A program made the translations under genes and the position numbers. From Apibacter adventoris (GTDB lineage Bacteria > Bacteroidota > Bacteroidia > Flavobacteriales > Weeksellaceae), in NCBI RefSeq assembly GCF_002964975.1, contig NZ_PSZM01000042.1:1-44715 (forward strand): a DNA stretch of 44,715 nucleotides, written 5' to 3'. The notes under the pieces are model-generated. The model was given only the letters and a program-made list of their open reading frames with translations, did not search any database and was not told where the DNA came from. This document shows positions 1 to 8,551 of this stretch, one piece after another (the stretch's first letter is position 1; each line of letters begins with the position of its first letter).

Positions 1-652
<652 letters not shown>

Positions 653-755
653 TCCAAAAAAAGTACAGGTGAAGTAATAAAAACACAAATCAAATAAGCC
701 TAGTATAAAAGGTGAGAAGTTTAAAAAATATTATATAAAATTCCATTAACAATAT

Positions 756-863
<108 letters not shown>

Positions 864-875
864 GTTTTTTAAAAC

Positions 876-910
876 AAAGTCTCACTTATATAATAAGTGA
901 GACTTTTTTG
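876..910 (+). terminator. Intrinsic terminator of the rRNA operon
   Basis: A perfect 13-bp inverted repeat (876-888 paired with 894-906, loop TATAA) is followed by a T-rich tract (TTTTTTG TTTTT). It sits 12 bases after the 5S gene and should end the rRNA transcript. The A-rich left flank means it may also work on the other strand. Confidence 0.9.
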
Positions 911-1227
911 TTTTTATAGGGTAAAAAAATAAGAAAAAAATAGGAATATAAGAGGGATTATAGGTTTAATTAGTTTTACAGTAAGTCTGATTATAAAAAG
1001 TCTATAAAGAAGGGTAATTCCGGGCTTATTATTGGAGTTATATTTTATTATTTAATTGATGAAAGGGGGAAGTTTGTTATTTTTTATGAATAATGATTAT
1101 ATTATTTAATAAAAATAATTACTTTTGGCGAGTAATAAAGATTTAAAGTATAATTGTTATATTTTTTCCTTAACCCTGGGAATTAAATATTATCATGTTT
1201 TTGTCTTATTTTATTGTAAATTATTTA

Positions 1228-1235
1228 TATATTTG
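1228..1235 (+). promoter_or_regulatory. Promoter -7 element (TATATTTG) for the M20 peptidase gene
   Basis: This matches the Bacteroidota -7 consensus TAnnTTTG. A TTG at 1201-1203 is a possible -33 element, though the 24-base spacing is at the upper edge of the usual 17-23. The ATG at 1262 would lie about 20 bases after the transcription start. The rest of 911-1261 (over 300 bases) is AT-rich with no gene that I can see. Confidence 0.55.
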
Positions 1236-1261
1236 TTAATATCGTTAATAAAGTTACTATA

Positions 1262-2653
1262 ATGGATAAAGTTCTTAAATTCCAGAAAGAAAATAAACAA
1301 CGTTTTTTAGATGAATTATTTGAATTATTAAAAATTCCTTCTATAAGTGCAGATTCAGCATATTTTAAAGATCTTTTACATTGTGCAGATACTATTGCTG
1401 AAAATTTTAAACAATCTGGATTGGATAAAGTTCAAGTTTGTAAAACAAATGGTAATCCAGTAGTTTATGGAGAAAAAATAGTAAGTTCATCTTTACCTAC
1501 TGTATTAATATATGGACATTATGATGTTCAACCTGCTGATCCTTTAGATTTATGGGATAGCGATCCTTTTAAACCTGTAATAAAAAAAACAAGTATTCAC
1601 CCTGAAGGTGCTATTTTTGCTCGGGGTTCTGCAGATGATAAAGGTCAATGGTTTATGCATGTAAAAGCGTTGGAATCTCTTATTAAAACAGATTCATTAC
1701 CTTGTAATGTAAAAGTTATTATTGAAGGAGAAGAAGAAGTAGGGTCAGTGAATTTAGAAGAATTTTTGAAAGCTAATATTAAAAAATTGTCTTGTGATAT
1801 TATATTAATATCTGATACTCATATTTTTTCTAATAAAGTGCCAACTGTAACAACCGGTTTAAGAGGATTAAGTTATGTTGAAGTAATGGTAGAGGGTCCT
1901 AATAGAGATCTACATTCCGGACTTTATGGAGGAGCTGTCCCTAATCCCATTAACATTTTATCTAAAATGATTGCTTCATTAATAGATGAAAATGGGAAAA
2001 TAACAATTAAAGGTTTTTATGATAATGTAGTTGAATTATCAAAAAAGGATAGAGAAGAAATTAATAAATTACCTTTTGACGAAGAGAGTTTTAAAAAATC
2101 TATTGGCTTAAGGGGAACAGAAGGTGAAGCCGGTTATAATTCTTTGGAAAGAACTTCAATTAGACCAACCTTAGATGTTAACGGAATATGGGGAGGATAT
2201 ATAGGAGAAGGTTCCAAAACTGTAATTCCTTCAAAAGCGTACGCTAAAATATCTATGAGATTGGTACCTAATCAGAACTCAAATGAAATTACTCGTTTAT
2301 TTACAGAATATTTTATTTCCATAGCTCCGGAAAGTGTAAAGGTAACGGTAACCCCTCATCATGGAGGGAATGGGTACGTTTTACCAACTTCTGATCCGGG
2401 ATATATTGCTGCTAAAAAAGCTATGCAAAAAACTTTTGAAACCGAAACATTACCTTACAGAACCGGAGGAAGTATACCCATTGTAACTTTGTTTGAAGAA
2501 ATTTTGGGAGCAAAATCTGTGCTTATGGGATTTGGATTAGATACTGATGCTATCCATTCTCCTAACGAACATTATGGGCTTTTTAATTTTTATAAAGGTA
2601 TAGAAACAATTCCATACTTTTTGCAGTATTATGTAGAAAGTAAAAAAAGTTAA
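1262..2653 (+). CDS. M20 family metallopeptidase (dipeptidase)
   Basis: A 463-residue zinc-dependent exo/dipeptidase of the M20 (ArgE/DapE/CPG2) family, probably cytoplasmic because no signal peptide is present. Visible metal-site motifs in order: YGHYDVQP (His86, Asp88), ARGSADDKGQ (Asp125), EGEEEVGS (catalytic Glu around 157-158), a SDTH motif (Asp185), and HSPNEHY near the C-terminus supplying the last His. LHSGLYGGAVPNP in the middle marks the lid/dimerisation domain typical of the carnosinase-like branch that clips short peptides. The ATG at 1262 is about 20 bases after a -7 element and no Shine-Dalgarno is visible. The gene is a single transcription unit between the rRNA terminator and the next promoter. 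The precise substrate is not determinable by eye. Confidence 0.92.
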   Translation: MDKVLKFQKENKQRFLDELFELLKIPSISADSAYFKDLLHCADTIAENFKQSGLDKVQVCKTNGNPVVYGEKIVSSSLPTVLIYGHYDVQPADPLDLWDSDPFKPVIKKTSIHPEGAIFARGSADDKGQWFMHVKALESLIKTDSLPCNVKVIIEGEEEVGSVNLEEFLKANIKKLSCDIILISDTHIFSNKVPTVTTGLRGLSYVEVMVEGPNRDLHSGLYGGAVPNPINILSKMIASLIDENGKITIKGFYDNVVELSKKDREEINKLPFDEESFKKSIGLRGTEGEAGYNSLERTSIRPTLDVNGIWGGYIGEGSKTVIPSKAYAKISMRLVPNQNSNEITRLFTEYFISIAPESVKVTVTPHHGGNGYVLPTSDPGYIAAKKAMQKTFETETLPYRTGGSIPIVTLFEEILGAKSVLMGFGLDTDAIHSPNEHYGLFNFYKGIETIPYFLQYYVESKKS

Positions 2654-2813
2654 TTCATTTATAATCTATAAAGAATTTTATTTAATAAAATTTATAACAT
2701 TTTTTTAGAAGTCAATCATTTAATATAGAAAATATAATTTATTAAAAATTATGAAAGAAATAAATTAATATTCAATTAACATATTGTTAGGGTTCTTTTA
2801 GCTATTTAATTAA

Positions 2814-2821
2814 TAATTTTG
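2814..2821 (+). promoter_or_regulatory. Promoter -7 element (TAATTTTG)
   Basis: A full match to TAnnTTTG 27 bases before the ATG of the glycoside hydrolase gene. No well-placed TTG -33 element is seen. It suggests that the hydrolase is transcribed separately from the M20 peptidase. Confidence 0.5.
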
Positions 2822-2847
2822 TAAAATTAAACATATTTTAAGTTAAT

Positions 2848-4050
2848 ATGAACCCAATAAAACTTTATTCTTCACTAATTTGTATTTTATTTGTAACTAT
2901 ACTATTTGCTCAGCCCAAAGAAAAGAATAATTATTCATCTTCTTCAGTCAAACAAAAAGAATTTAGAGCGGTTTGGGTAGCAACTGTAGGAAATATAGAT
3001 TGGCCTACCAAAACAGGATTATCAGCAGACCAACAAAAACAAGAGTTTTTAACAATTTTAGATAATGTACAAAAGTGGAAACTGAATGCTATTGTGGTTC
3101 AAGTTAAGCCTTCATCAGATGCTTTTTACAAATCTAAAATGAGTCCTTGGTCTAAATATCTAACAGGAAAACAAGGAGTAAATCCCGGATATGATCCTTT
3201 AGAATTTATGATTGAAGAAGCTCACAAACGGAATATAGAAATTCATGCTTGGTTTAATCCTTTCAGATTATCTGCAGGAAGCACTAATTTAAGTACTTTA
3301 TCTTTAGATAATATAGCCTATAAACATCCTGATTGGGTGGTTAGATATGGGGATCAGCTATATTTAAATCCGGGAATACCTGAAGTATCGGATTATGTTA
3401 TAGAATCTATAATGGAAGTTGTGAAAAACTATAATATAGATGGAGTTCATTTAGATGATTATTTTTATCCGTATAAAATAGGAAAGTTAGAATACCCAGA
3501 TTATAAAGAATATGCAAAATATGGTGTTACATTTGCCAATAAATCGGATTGGAGACGAGATAACATTAATAAATTTATAAAAAAATTACATCAAAATATA
3601 AAAAAAGAAAAAAAGAGAATTGATTTTGGTGTGAGTCCTTTTGGGGTATGGAGAAATGTGAGTTCAGACCCTTTAAAAGGATCTAAAACCAGAGCATTAC
3701 AAAATTATGACGATTTATTTGCAGATGTACTTTATTGGATGGAAAATAACTGGATTGATTATGTAGCTCCTCAGTTATATTGGCATAGGGGTAATTCTAC
3801 AGCGGATTATACGACTTTAATTGAGTGGTGGAATAACGCTGCTAAAGAAACTAAAACAAAGTTATATGTGGGTTTGGCTGCTTACAGAGTGAGTGAATGG
3901 AAAAAAGAAGATGAATTAATTCAACAAATTTTTCTAAACAGAAACTTTACAGAAGTAAAAGGTAATATTTTCTTTAGTTATAGATCTTTAGTTCGTAATC
4001 CTAAAGATATTATAAATAGCCTTTTATCAGGACCTTTTGCATCCGAATAA
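2848..4050 (+). CDS. GHL10-type glycoside hydrolase (DigH/YngK-like, DUF187)
   Basis: A 400-residue exported protein of the glycosyl-hydrolase-like 10 family. A hydrophobic signal peptide ends near LFAQ (residues 18-22). The domain opens with EFRAVWVATVGNIDWP (38-53), followed by a Gly-Tyr-Asp-Pro helix region, HAWFNPFR, the acidic motif DGVHLDDY (198-205), and PQLYWHRG near 307-315. Family members such as E. coli DigH cleave peptidoglycan glycan strands stripped of peptides, so a cell-wall remodelling role is a reasonable inference. The length is close to the core domain alone; no extra C-terminal domain is present. It has its own -7 element and no obvious terminator after the stop. Confidence 0.88.
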   Translation: MNPIKLYSSLICILFVTILFAQPKEKNNYSSSSVKQKEFRAVWVATVGNIDWPTKTGLSADQQKQEFLTILDNVQKWKLNAIVVQVKPSSDAFYKSKMSPWSKYLTGKQGVNPGYDPLEFMIEEAHKRNIEIHAWFNPFRLSAGSTNLSTLSLDNIAYKHPDWVVRYGDQLYLNPGIPEVSDYVIESIMEVVKNYNIDGVHLDDYFYPYKIGKLEYPDYKEYAKYGVTFANKSDWRRDNINKFIKKLHQNIKKEKKRIDFGVSPFGVWRNVSSDPLKGSKTRALQNYDDLFADVLYWMENNWIDYVAPQLYWHRGNSTADYTTLIEWWNNAAKETKTKLYVGLAAYRVSEWKKEDELIQQIFLNRNFTEVKGNIFFSYRSLVRNPKDIINSLLSGPFASE

Positions 4051-4226
4051 CTAATTTTATCTTCTTTATTATAATCTTCACTAATTAATGCGCTATCGAC
4101 TTTTGTCATTTATTGTGTAAAATATTTATTTGTAGATAGGATGTATTTTAATTTTAAGTTTAAAATATACATTAATAAATTCTAAAAAAAGAATATATTA
4201 GCTATATAAACATAAAATTAATTACA

Positions 4227-5216
4227 ATGGGGAAAATGAAAATGAATTCATGGCAATGGCAGAAAAAAGGAGAACCAGAAAATTTAGTTCTTAAAGAAAG
4301 TAATATACCTGAATTAGGTAAAGATGAAATATTAATTCAAAACACTTTTATTGGCTTAAATCCTGTAGATTGGAAGTTGATTGAAAATGGACATCCTGAT
4401 TGGGAAATAAATCATATTCCTGGAGTGGACGGAACAGGAATTGTAATAAAAGTGGGTGATAATATGGAACATCTTCAATTAGGATCCAGAGTTTGTTATC
4501 ATACTGATCTATCCAAAGCTGGAAGTTTTTCTACTCATACGATTGTGAAAGGGAATAGTATTATGACTATTCCAAATAATTTAAATGATGCAGCTGCTGC
4601 AGCTTTTCCATGTCCTTCTTTGACTGCTATTCAGGCATTTCAAAAAATACCCAGTTTACTCAATAAGATAGTTTTAGTTAGTGGTGCGGGCGGATCTGTA
4701 GGATATTTTTTAACTCAATTATTATTAGAATCGGGAGCTAAAGTGTATGTAACTGCAGGAAAATTGCACCATCAGGAATTTTTAAAAATGGGTGTATTAA
4801 AAGCATTAGACTATAAAGATAAAGATTGGAAAAAAGAAATGAAGAAGAGTTTGCAAGGGAATTTATTTGATGTGGTTTTTGATATGGTTAGTGGAGCTCA
4901 TGCTGCAGGACTATTAGATTTAATCTCTTATTACGGACATATGGTTGCTATTCAAGATAGGATAAAAGAAAATTTGCTATCTCCATTTACTACCTGTGTA
5001 TCCTTGCATGAAATAGCTTTGGGGGCATTTCATAAATATGCCAGTCAGCAACAAATTGCCCATTTAATGCAAAACGGAGAAAAATTATTATGTAAAATAA
5101 GAACAGGCATTCTTAAACAAAGAGAATTTAAAATTACGACTTTTGATAGTTTGCCTCAACATCTGGCAGAAATGAAAAAAAACAATTTATCGACTAAATA
5201 TTTAGTCAAGATATAA
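4227..5216 (+). CDS. MDR-superfamily NADPH-dependent alcohol dehydrogenase/quinone oxidoreductase
   Basis: A 329-residue medium-chain dehydrogenase/reductase. The N-terminal GroES-like domain contains NPVDWK and HIPGVDGTGIV, and the Rossmann domain has the nucleotide-binding turn VSGAGGSVGYF (about residues 151-161). The zinc-ligand pattern of classical alcohol dehydrogenases (GHE and the four-cysteine lobe) is absent, which points to the zinc-independent quinone-oxidoreductase/zeta-crystallin branch. It is cytoplasmic. A second Met (MKMNS) lies three residues in and could be the real start. An intrinsic terminator follows, so this is the end of the transcription unit. The substrate is unknown; quinones or reactive carbonyls are typical for the family. 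Confidence 0.87.
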   Translation: MGKMKMNSWQWQKKGEPENLVLKESNIPELGKDEILIQNTFIGLNPVDWKLIENGHPDWEINHIPGVDGTGIVIKVGDNMEHLQLGSRVCYHTDLSKAGSFSTHTIVKGNSIMTIPNNLNDAAAAAFPCPSLTAIQAFQKIPSLLNKIVLVSGAGGSVGYFLTQLLLESGAKVYVTAGKLHHQEFLKMGVLKALDYKDKDWKKEMKKSLQGNLFDVVFDMVSGAHAAGLLDLISYYGHMVAIQDRIKENLLSPFTTCVSLHEIALGAFHKYASQQQIAHLMQNGEKLLCKIRTGILKQREFKITTFDSLPQHLAEMKKNNLSTKYLVKI

Positions 5217-5242
5217 AAAAATATAAAAAGAAGTTTAAATAG

Positions 5243-5280
5243 TAGCTATCCTGATTTCATGATAGCTATTTTCGTTTTTT
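5243..5280 (+). terminator. Intrinsic terminator after the MDR oxidoreductase gene
   Basis: TAGCTATC (5243-5250) pairs with GATAGCTA (5261-5268) around a 10-base loop and is followed by TTTTCGTTTTTT. It separates the core-type genes to the left from the accessory island to the right. Confidence 0.85.
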
Positions 5281-5422
5281 ATGATTCCAAAGATAATTTT
5301 TGAAAAAGTAAACAATTAATATAATTTATATATTCAGTTTTTTAGATAGATAAGTATAAATGATATTTATTTTATTAATTATTGTATTTATTTCACATAA
5401 AATATAATTAATTTATTTTAAT

Positions 5423-5430
5423 TATATTTG
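5423..5430 (+). promoter_or_regulatory. Promoter -7 element (TATATTTG) for the LysM gene
   Basis: A full TAnnTTTG match, 23 bases before the ATG at 5454, in very AT-rich DNA. No TTG was found at -33. It is the only candidate promoter I see for the following tightly packed cluster (5454 to about 11169). Confidence 0.45.
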
Positions 5431-5453
5431 TTTTTTATTTATATTAATAATTA

Positions 5454-6584
5454 ATGAATCATAAAGTATATAAAATACAAAAAGGAGATACCTTGCATAG
5501 TGTTGCTGAAAAATTTCAACTTTCTACTGAAGCTCTTCGTACCTATCATAATTTGCATTGTGAATTATCAGACTTGCTTTCCGGAGAAGAAAAACTGCCC
5601 AGACATTTGGAAATAATATTGTTACCTGCCGGACAAATTACCGGAGGAGATAAATTTAAAATAAATACCCCTCTCTCTTTTGGGCATAAGGAAGAATACA
5701 AGATAGAGATTAAAAATTTGTTTCTGGTTAAAAATGATCCGATGAGTGAGAATCAAACCGAAAGTATATGGGAAATTTCAGAAAATAAAAATGCTCAGGT
5801 TGACATACAGGTTAAAGATAAAAAAATACATAAGTACGATACTCAGTTAAAAACACTTATTGAAGTTATAAATAAAATTAATGAATCTTCAGACCATTTA
5901 CAAATAGCTTTGAATAAAGATGGAACCATTCAGAGTGTACTTAATAAAAATGAAATACTGGAGAGATGGGAAGAGATTAAATTTCAAGATGTGAAATTTT
6001 CTGAAATGCAGGATGATTTTGTGAAAATTATAGTAGAACAATACAATAAAGCTTTTCAGAATATATCAAAGCTTATAAAAGAAAATATGTTATATCAGGT
6101 AGTTTTTTGTCCTAAAAATGATCTGAGGTATCCTGTTCTTTATACACAACCTTTGAAAAAGAATATCGAAGTAAATTCGTTAATTTTTCCACAAAAAAAT
6201 ATATACTATGACTGGTCTTATACAGGCAAAGAGGAAAAAGAATACATACAGTTTAGCTTACAAGCAGATGTTCCATCTACCCGTTTGCAACATTTTAAAG
6301 AATTATACGAAAAAGGCTATGCTGCTATGTTGCAGTCACCTTTTAATCCTGAATTTAAGATAGAAGGAAAATACATGTTCCATAAACAAACGGGAAAATT
6401 AAAGCAGGCCTATGTATATGTTAAAGAACAAATGAGTAAAGAGTTGCTTTACATTGTACAATATAAAATAACCCGTATATCTTCTGATGAACCCGAAAAT
6501 ACGAAACCAAACATAAAAGATGAAACTATTCCACCCAATGAAGAAAAACCGAAAGCTTTTACCAGTCGTTTTTTGTTTGATTAG
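5454..6584 (+). CDS. LysM-domain protein of an effector island
   Basis: A 376-residue protein beginning with a single LysM motif (residues about 4-58: VYKIQKGDTLHSVAEKF ... LEIILLP). LysM binds peptidoglycan, or serves as a baseplate/adaptor fold in contractile injection systems. There is no signal peptide, which favours the adaptor reading over a secreted wall-binding role. The remaining ~310 residues are mixed charged sequence that I do not recognise; the last 25 residues are Pro/Glu/Lys-rich. Its 3' end overlaps the first ankyrin gene by 47 bases, so the two are translationally linked. Next to a DUF4280 lipase, a role in loading or delivering that effector is plausible, but this is inference. 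Confidence 0.72.
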   Translation: MNHKVYKIQKGDTLHSVAEKFQLSTEALRTYHNLHCELSDLLSGEEKLPRHLEIILLPAGQITGGDKFKINTPLSFGHKEEYKIEIKNLFLVKNDPMSENQTESIWEISENKNAQVDIQVKDKKIHKYDTQLKTLIEVINKINESSDHLQIALNKDGTIQSVLNKNEILERWEEIKFQDVKFSEMQDDFVKIIVEQYNKAFQNISKLIKENMLYQVVFCPKNDLRYPVLYTQPLKKNIEVNSLIFPQKNIYYDWSYTGKEEKEYIQFSLQADVPSTRLQHFKELYEKGYAAMLQSPFNPEFKIEGKYMFHKQTGKLKQAYVYVKEQMSKELLYIVQYKITRISSDEPENTKPNIKDETIPPNEEKPKAFTSRFLFD

Positions 6585-7488
6585 TATCAATATGCTGTTT
6601 ATTTCCTGTTTAGATCCCATTCGGGATAAAAACCGCAAGCGGTATACCCCAGAATTTTGTTTTGAAGAAGCGTATTTACCTCTGGGCAGGGCTATATATA
6701 AAGGAGATACCCGAGAGGCAGAACGCCTGGTACGGGAAAAAAAGATAGATATAAATGCCCTGAGCCGCAAAAGCGGTTTCCGTTTTTTGTACTATGCCTG
6801 CCTGATGGAAGATCTGCCTATGGTAAAAAAACTACTCCAATTAGGGGCCGATCCGAATAAAATATCTTTAGATATAACCAAAGGCAATCCGCCTATAAAA
6901 GAAACCAATATTTCTTTTGCTGTAGCCCGAGGAAACGTAAAATTAACTAAGCTATTATTAGAAAACGGAGCCAATCCCAATACTTCGGTAGACTTATTAC
7001 CTTTAAATGTAGCTATGACACATGACAATATGCAGGACTATCTCGATCTGCTTTTTAAATATGGGGCCGATGCTAATTATTTGGAATACGGAAGCTGTGA
7101 AAATGTGGCTCAAATAGCCTTAATTGGAAGGAAATTTGATTTGATAGATTATTTTTTGGATAAAGGATCTGATCCTAATTCTGTAGATAAAGCAGGATGG
7201 AGTTTGGCTTATTCTGTGCAACATGAATTGGAAAATTATCGGGGAACAGAGCAAGGTAGAAAAATACTGGAAAAAGTAAAAAATCGATTGCAGAACGAGT
7301 ATAAGATCCAATTTCCGGTAGAAGCACAAAGAAGAAAAGGAATGGAAACTGAGATTAAACGTTATGAACAACTTCCTCAGGAAATAAAAGGGCTTTCGGA
7401 AATGAAAAATAGTGAAAAATATTTTCAGAGGGTAAGAGATTCTTTATCAGCAGGAAAAACGCTTACCGGACAACCTTTAACAAACTAA
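6538..7488 (+). CDS. Ankyrin-repeat lipoprotein, copy 1
   Basis: A 316-residue protein. I chose the ATG at 6538 over the one at 6520 because it gives a clean lipoprotein signal peptide (MKKNRKLL... with lipobox FISC, Cys near 24). At least four ankyrin-type repeats follow in the mature part, recognisable by LLQLGADPN, LLLENGANPN, LLFKYGADAN and YFLDKGSDPN; then comes a charged helical tail ending KTLTGQPLTN. A mature protein anchored in the envelope and built from protein-binding repeats, lying beside a lipase effector, could be an immunity or accessory protein; that is inference. It is roughly 80% identical by eye to the copy at 7600-8547 from the lipobox Cys onward, while the signal peptides are unrelated. 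It overlaps the LysM gene by 47 bases. Confidence 0.8.
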   Translation: MKKNRKLLPVVFCLISINMLFISCLDPIRDKNRKRYTPEFCFEEAYLPLGRAIYKGDTREAERLVREKKIDINALSRKSGFRFLYYACLMEDLPMVKKLLQLGADPNKISLDITKGNPPIKETNISFAVARGNVKLTKLLLENGANPNTSVDLLPLNVAMTHDNMQDYLDLLFKYGADANYLEYGSCENVAQIALIGRKFDLIDYFLDKGSDPNSVDKAGWSLAYSVQHELENYRGTEQGRKILEKVKNRLQNEYKIQFPVEAQRRKGMETEIKRYEQLPQEIKGLSEMKNSEKYFQRVRDSLSAGKTLTGQPLTN

Positions 7489-7492
7489 TCTT

Positions 7493-7552
7493 ATGAGCCG
7501 GTTGTATGTACCCGATGGAGCATTAACTAGCTGTTTAAAAGGGAAACATTGA
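7493..7552 (+). pseudogene. 5' remnant of a PAAR-like (DUF4280) effector gene
   Basis: Four bases after the copy-1 ankyrin stop is an ATG that encodes MSRLYVPDGALTSCLKGKH and then a stop. The first 18 codons are nearly the same as the start of the intact effector at 8552 (MSQLYVPDGALTTCLEGK). Similarity stops after GGGAAA at about 7546. This is the scar of a second ankyrin-effector module whose effector body was deleted; the remaining 19-codon frame is unlikely to be functional. Confidence 0.85.
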
Positions 7553-7599
7553 TTGGATCATTGTTAAAAATTAAATATACAAATACTAATTTCTTACTT

Positions 7600-8547
7600 A
7601 TGAGAACTATATCTATATTTATAAAAATAATCTTAATTATAACCGGAATGAATGTATTATTATCATGTTTAGACCCTATTCGGGATAAAAACCGCAAACG
7701 GTATACCCCAGAATATTGTTTTGAAGAAGCGTATTTACCTCTGGGTAGGGCTATATATAAAGGAGATATCCGTGAGGCAGAACGTTTGGTACAGGAAAAA
7801 AAGATTGATATAAATGCCCTGAGCCGCAAAAGCGGTTTTCGTTTTTTGTATTATGCCTGCCTGATGGAAGATTTGCCTATGGTAAAAAAACTACTCCAAT
7901 TAGGGGCTGATCCAAATAAAATATCTTTAGATATAACCAAAGGTACCCCCCCTGCAAAAAGCACAAATATTTCTTTTGCTGTAGGACGTGGGAATTTAAA
8001 ATTGACTAAGCTATTGTTAGAAAACGGAGCCAATCCCAATACTCCGGTAGGCTTATTACCATTAAATGATGCTATGGCACATGGCAATATGCAGGACTAT
8101 TTCGATCTACTTTTTAAATACGGGGCCGATGCTAATTATTTAGAGTATGGAAGTTGTGATAATGCCGCCCAGATAGCTTTATCCGGAAGACAATTTGCTC
8201 TGATTAATTATTTTTTGGATAAAGGATCTGATCCTCTTTCTCCAGATCGTTTAGGAGAAACTTTAGCTTTTTCAGTACAAGAGCAGTTAGCAGAGTTTAG
8301 AGGGACAGATAAGGCTAAAAAAGAATTGGAATCTATAAAAAAACGCTTACAGAATGAATACCATATCCAATTTCCGGTAGAAGCACAAAGAAGAAAAGGA
8401 ATGGAAAATGAGATTAAACGGTATGAACAGCTTCCTCAGGAAATAAAAGATCTTCCGGGAATGAAAGATGATGCAGAATATAACCAAAAAGTAAAAGATT
8501 CTTTAGCTGCAGGAAAAACGCTTACCGGACAGCCTTTAACAAACTAA
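7600..8547 (+). CDS. Ankyrin-repeat lipoprotein, copy 2
   Basis: A 315-residue paralogue of the protein at 6538. The longer frame opens with TTG at 7549 inside the junction next to the effector remnant; the ATG at 7600 is preferred because it begins a proper lipoprotein signal (MRTISIFIKIILII... with lipobox LLSC). The mature part carries the same ankyrin repeats (GADPNKIS, GANPNTPV, GADANYLE, GSDPLSPD) and the same C-terminal tail. It ends four bases before the effector start, so the two genes are surely co-transcribed and probably translationally coupled. The close pairing suggests that this copy is the partner of the intact effector. Function is inferred from context only. Confidence 0.82.
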   Translation: MRTISIFIKIILIITGMNVLLSCLDPIRDKNRKRYTPEYCFEEAYLPLGRAIYKGDIREAERLVQEKKIDINALSRKSGFRFLYYACLMEDLPMVKKLLQLGADPNKISLDITKGTPPAKSTNISFAVGRGNLKLTKLLLENGANPNTPVGLLPLNDAMAHGNMQDYFDLLFKYGADANYLEYGSCDNAAQIALSGRQFALINYFLDKGSDPLSPDRLGETLAFSVQEQLAEFRGTDKAKKELESIKKRLQNEYHIQFPVEAQRRKGMENEIKRYEQLPQEIKDLPGMKDDAEYNQKVKDSLAAGKTLTGQPLTN

Positions 8548-8551
8548 TCTT

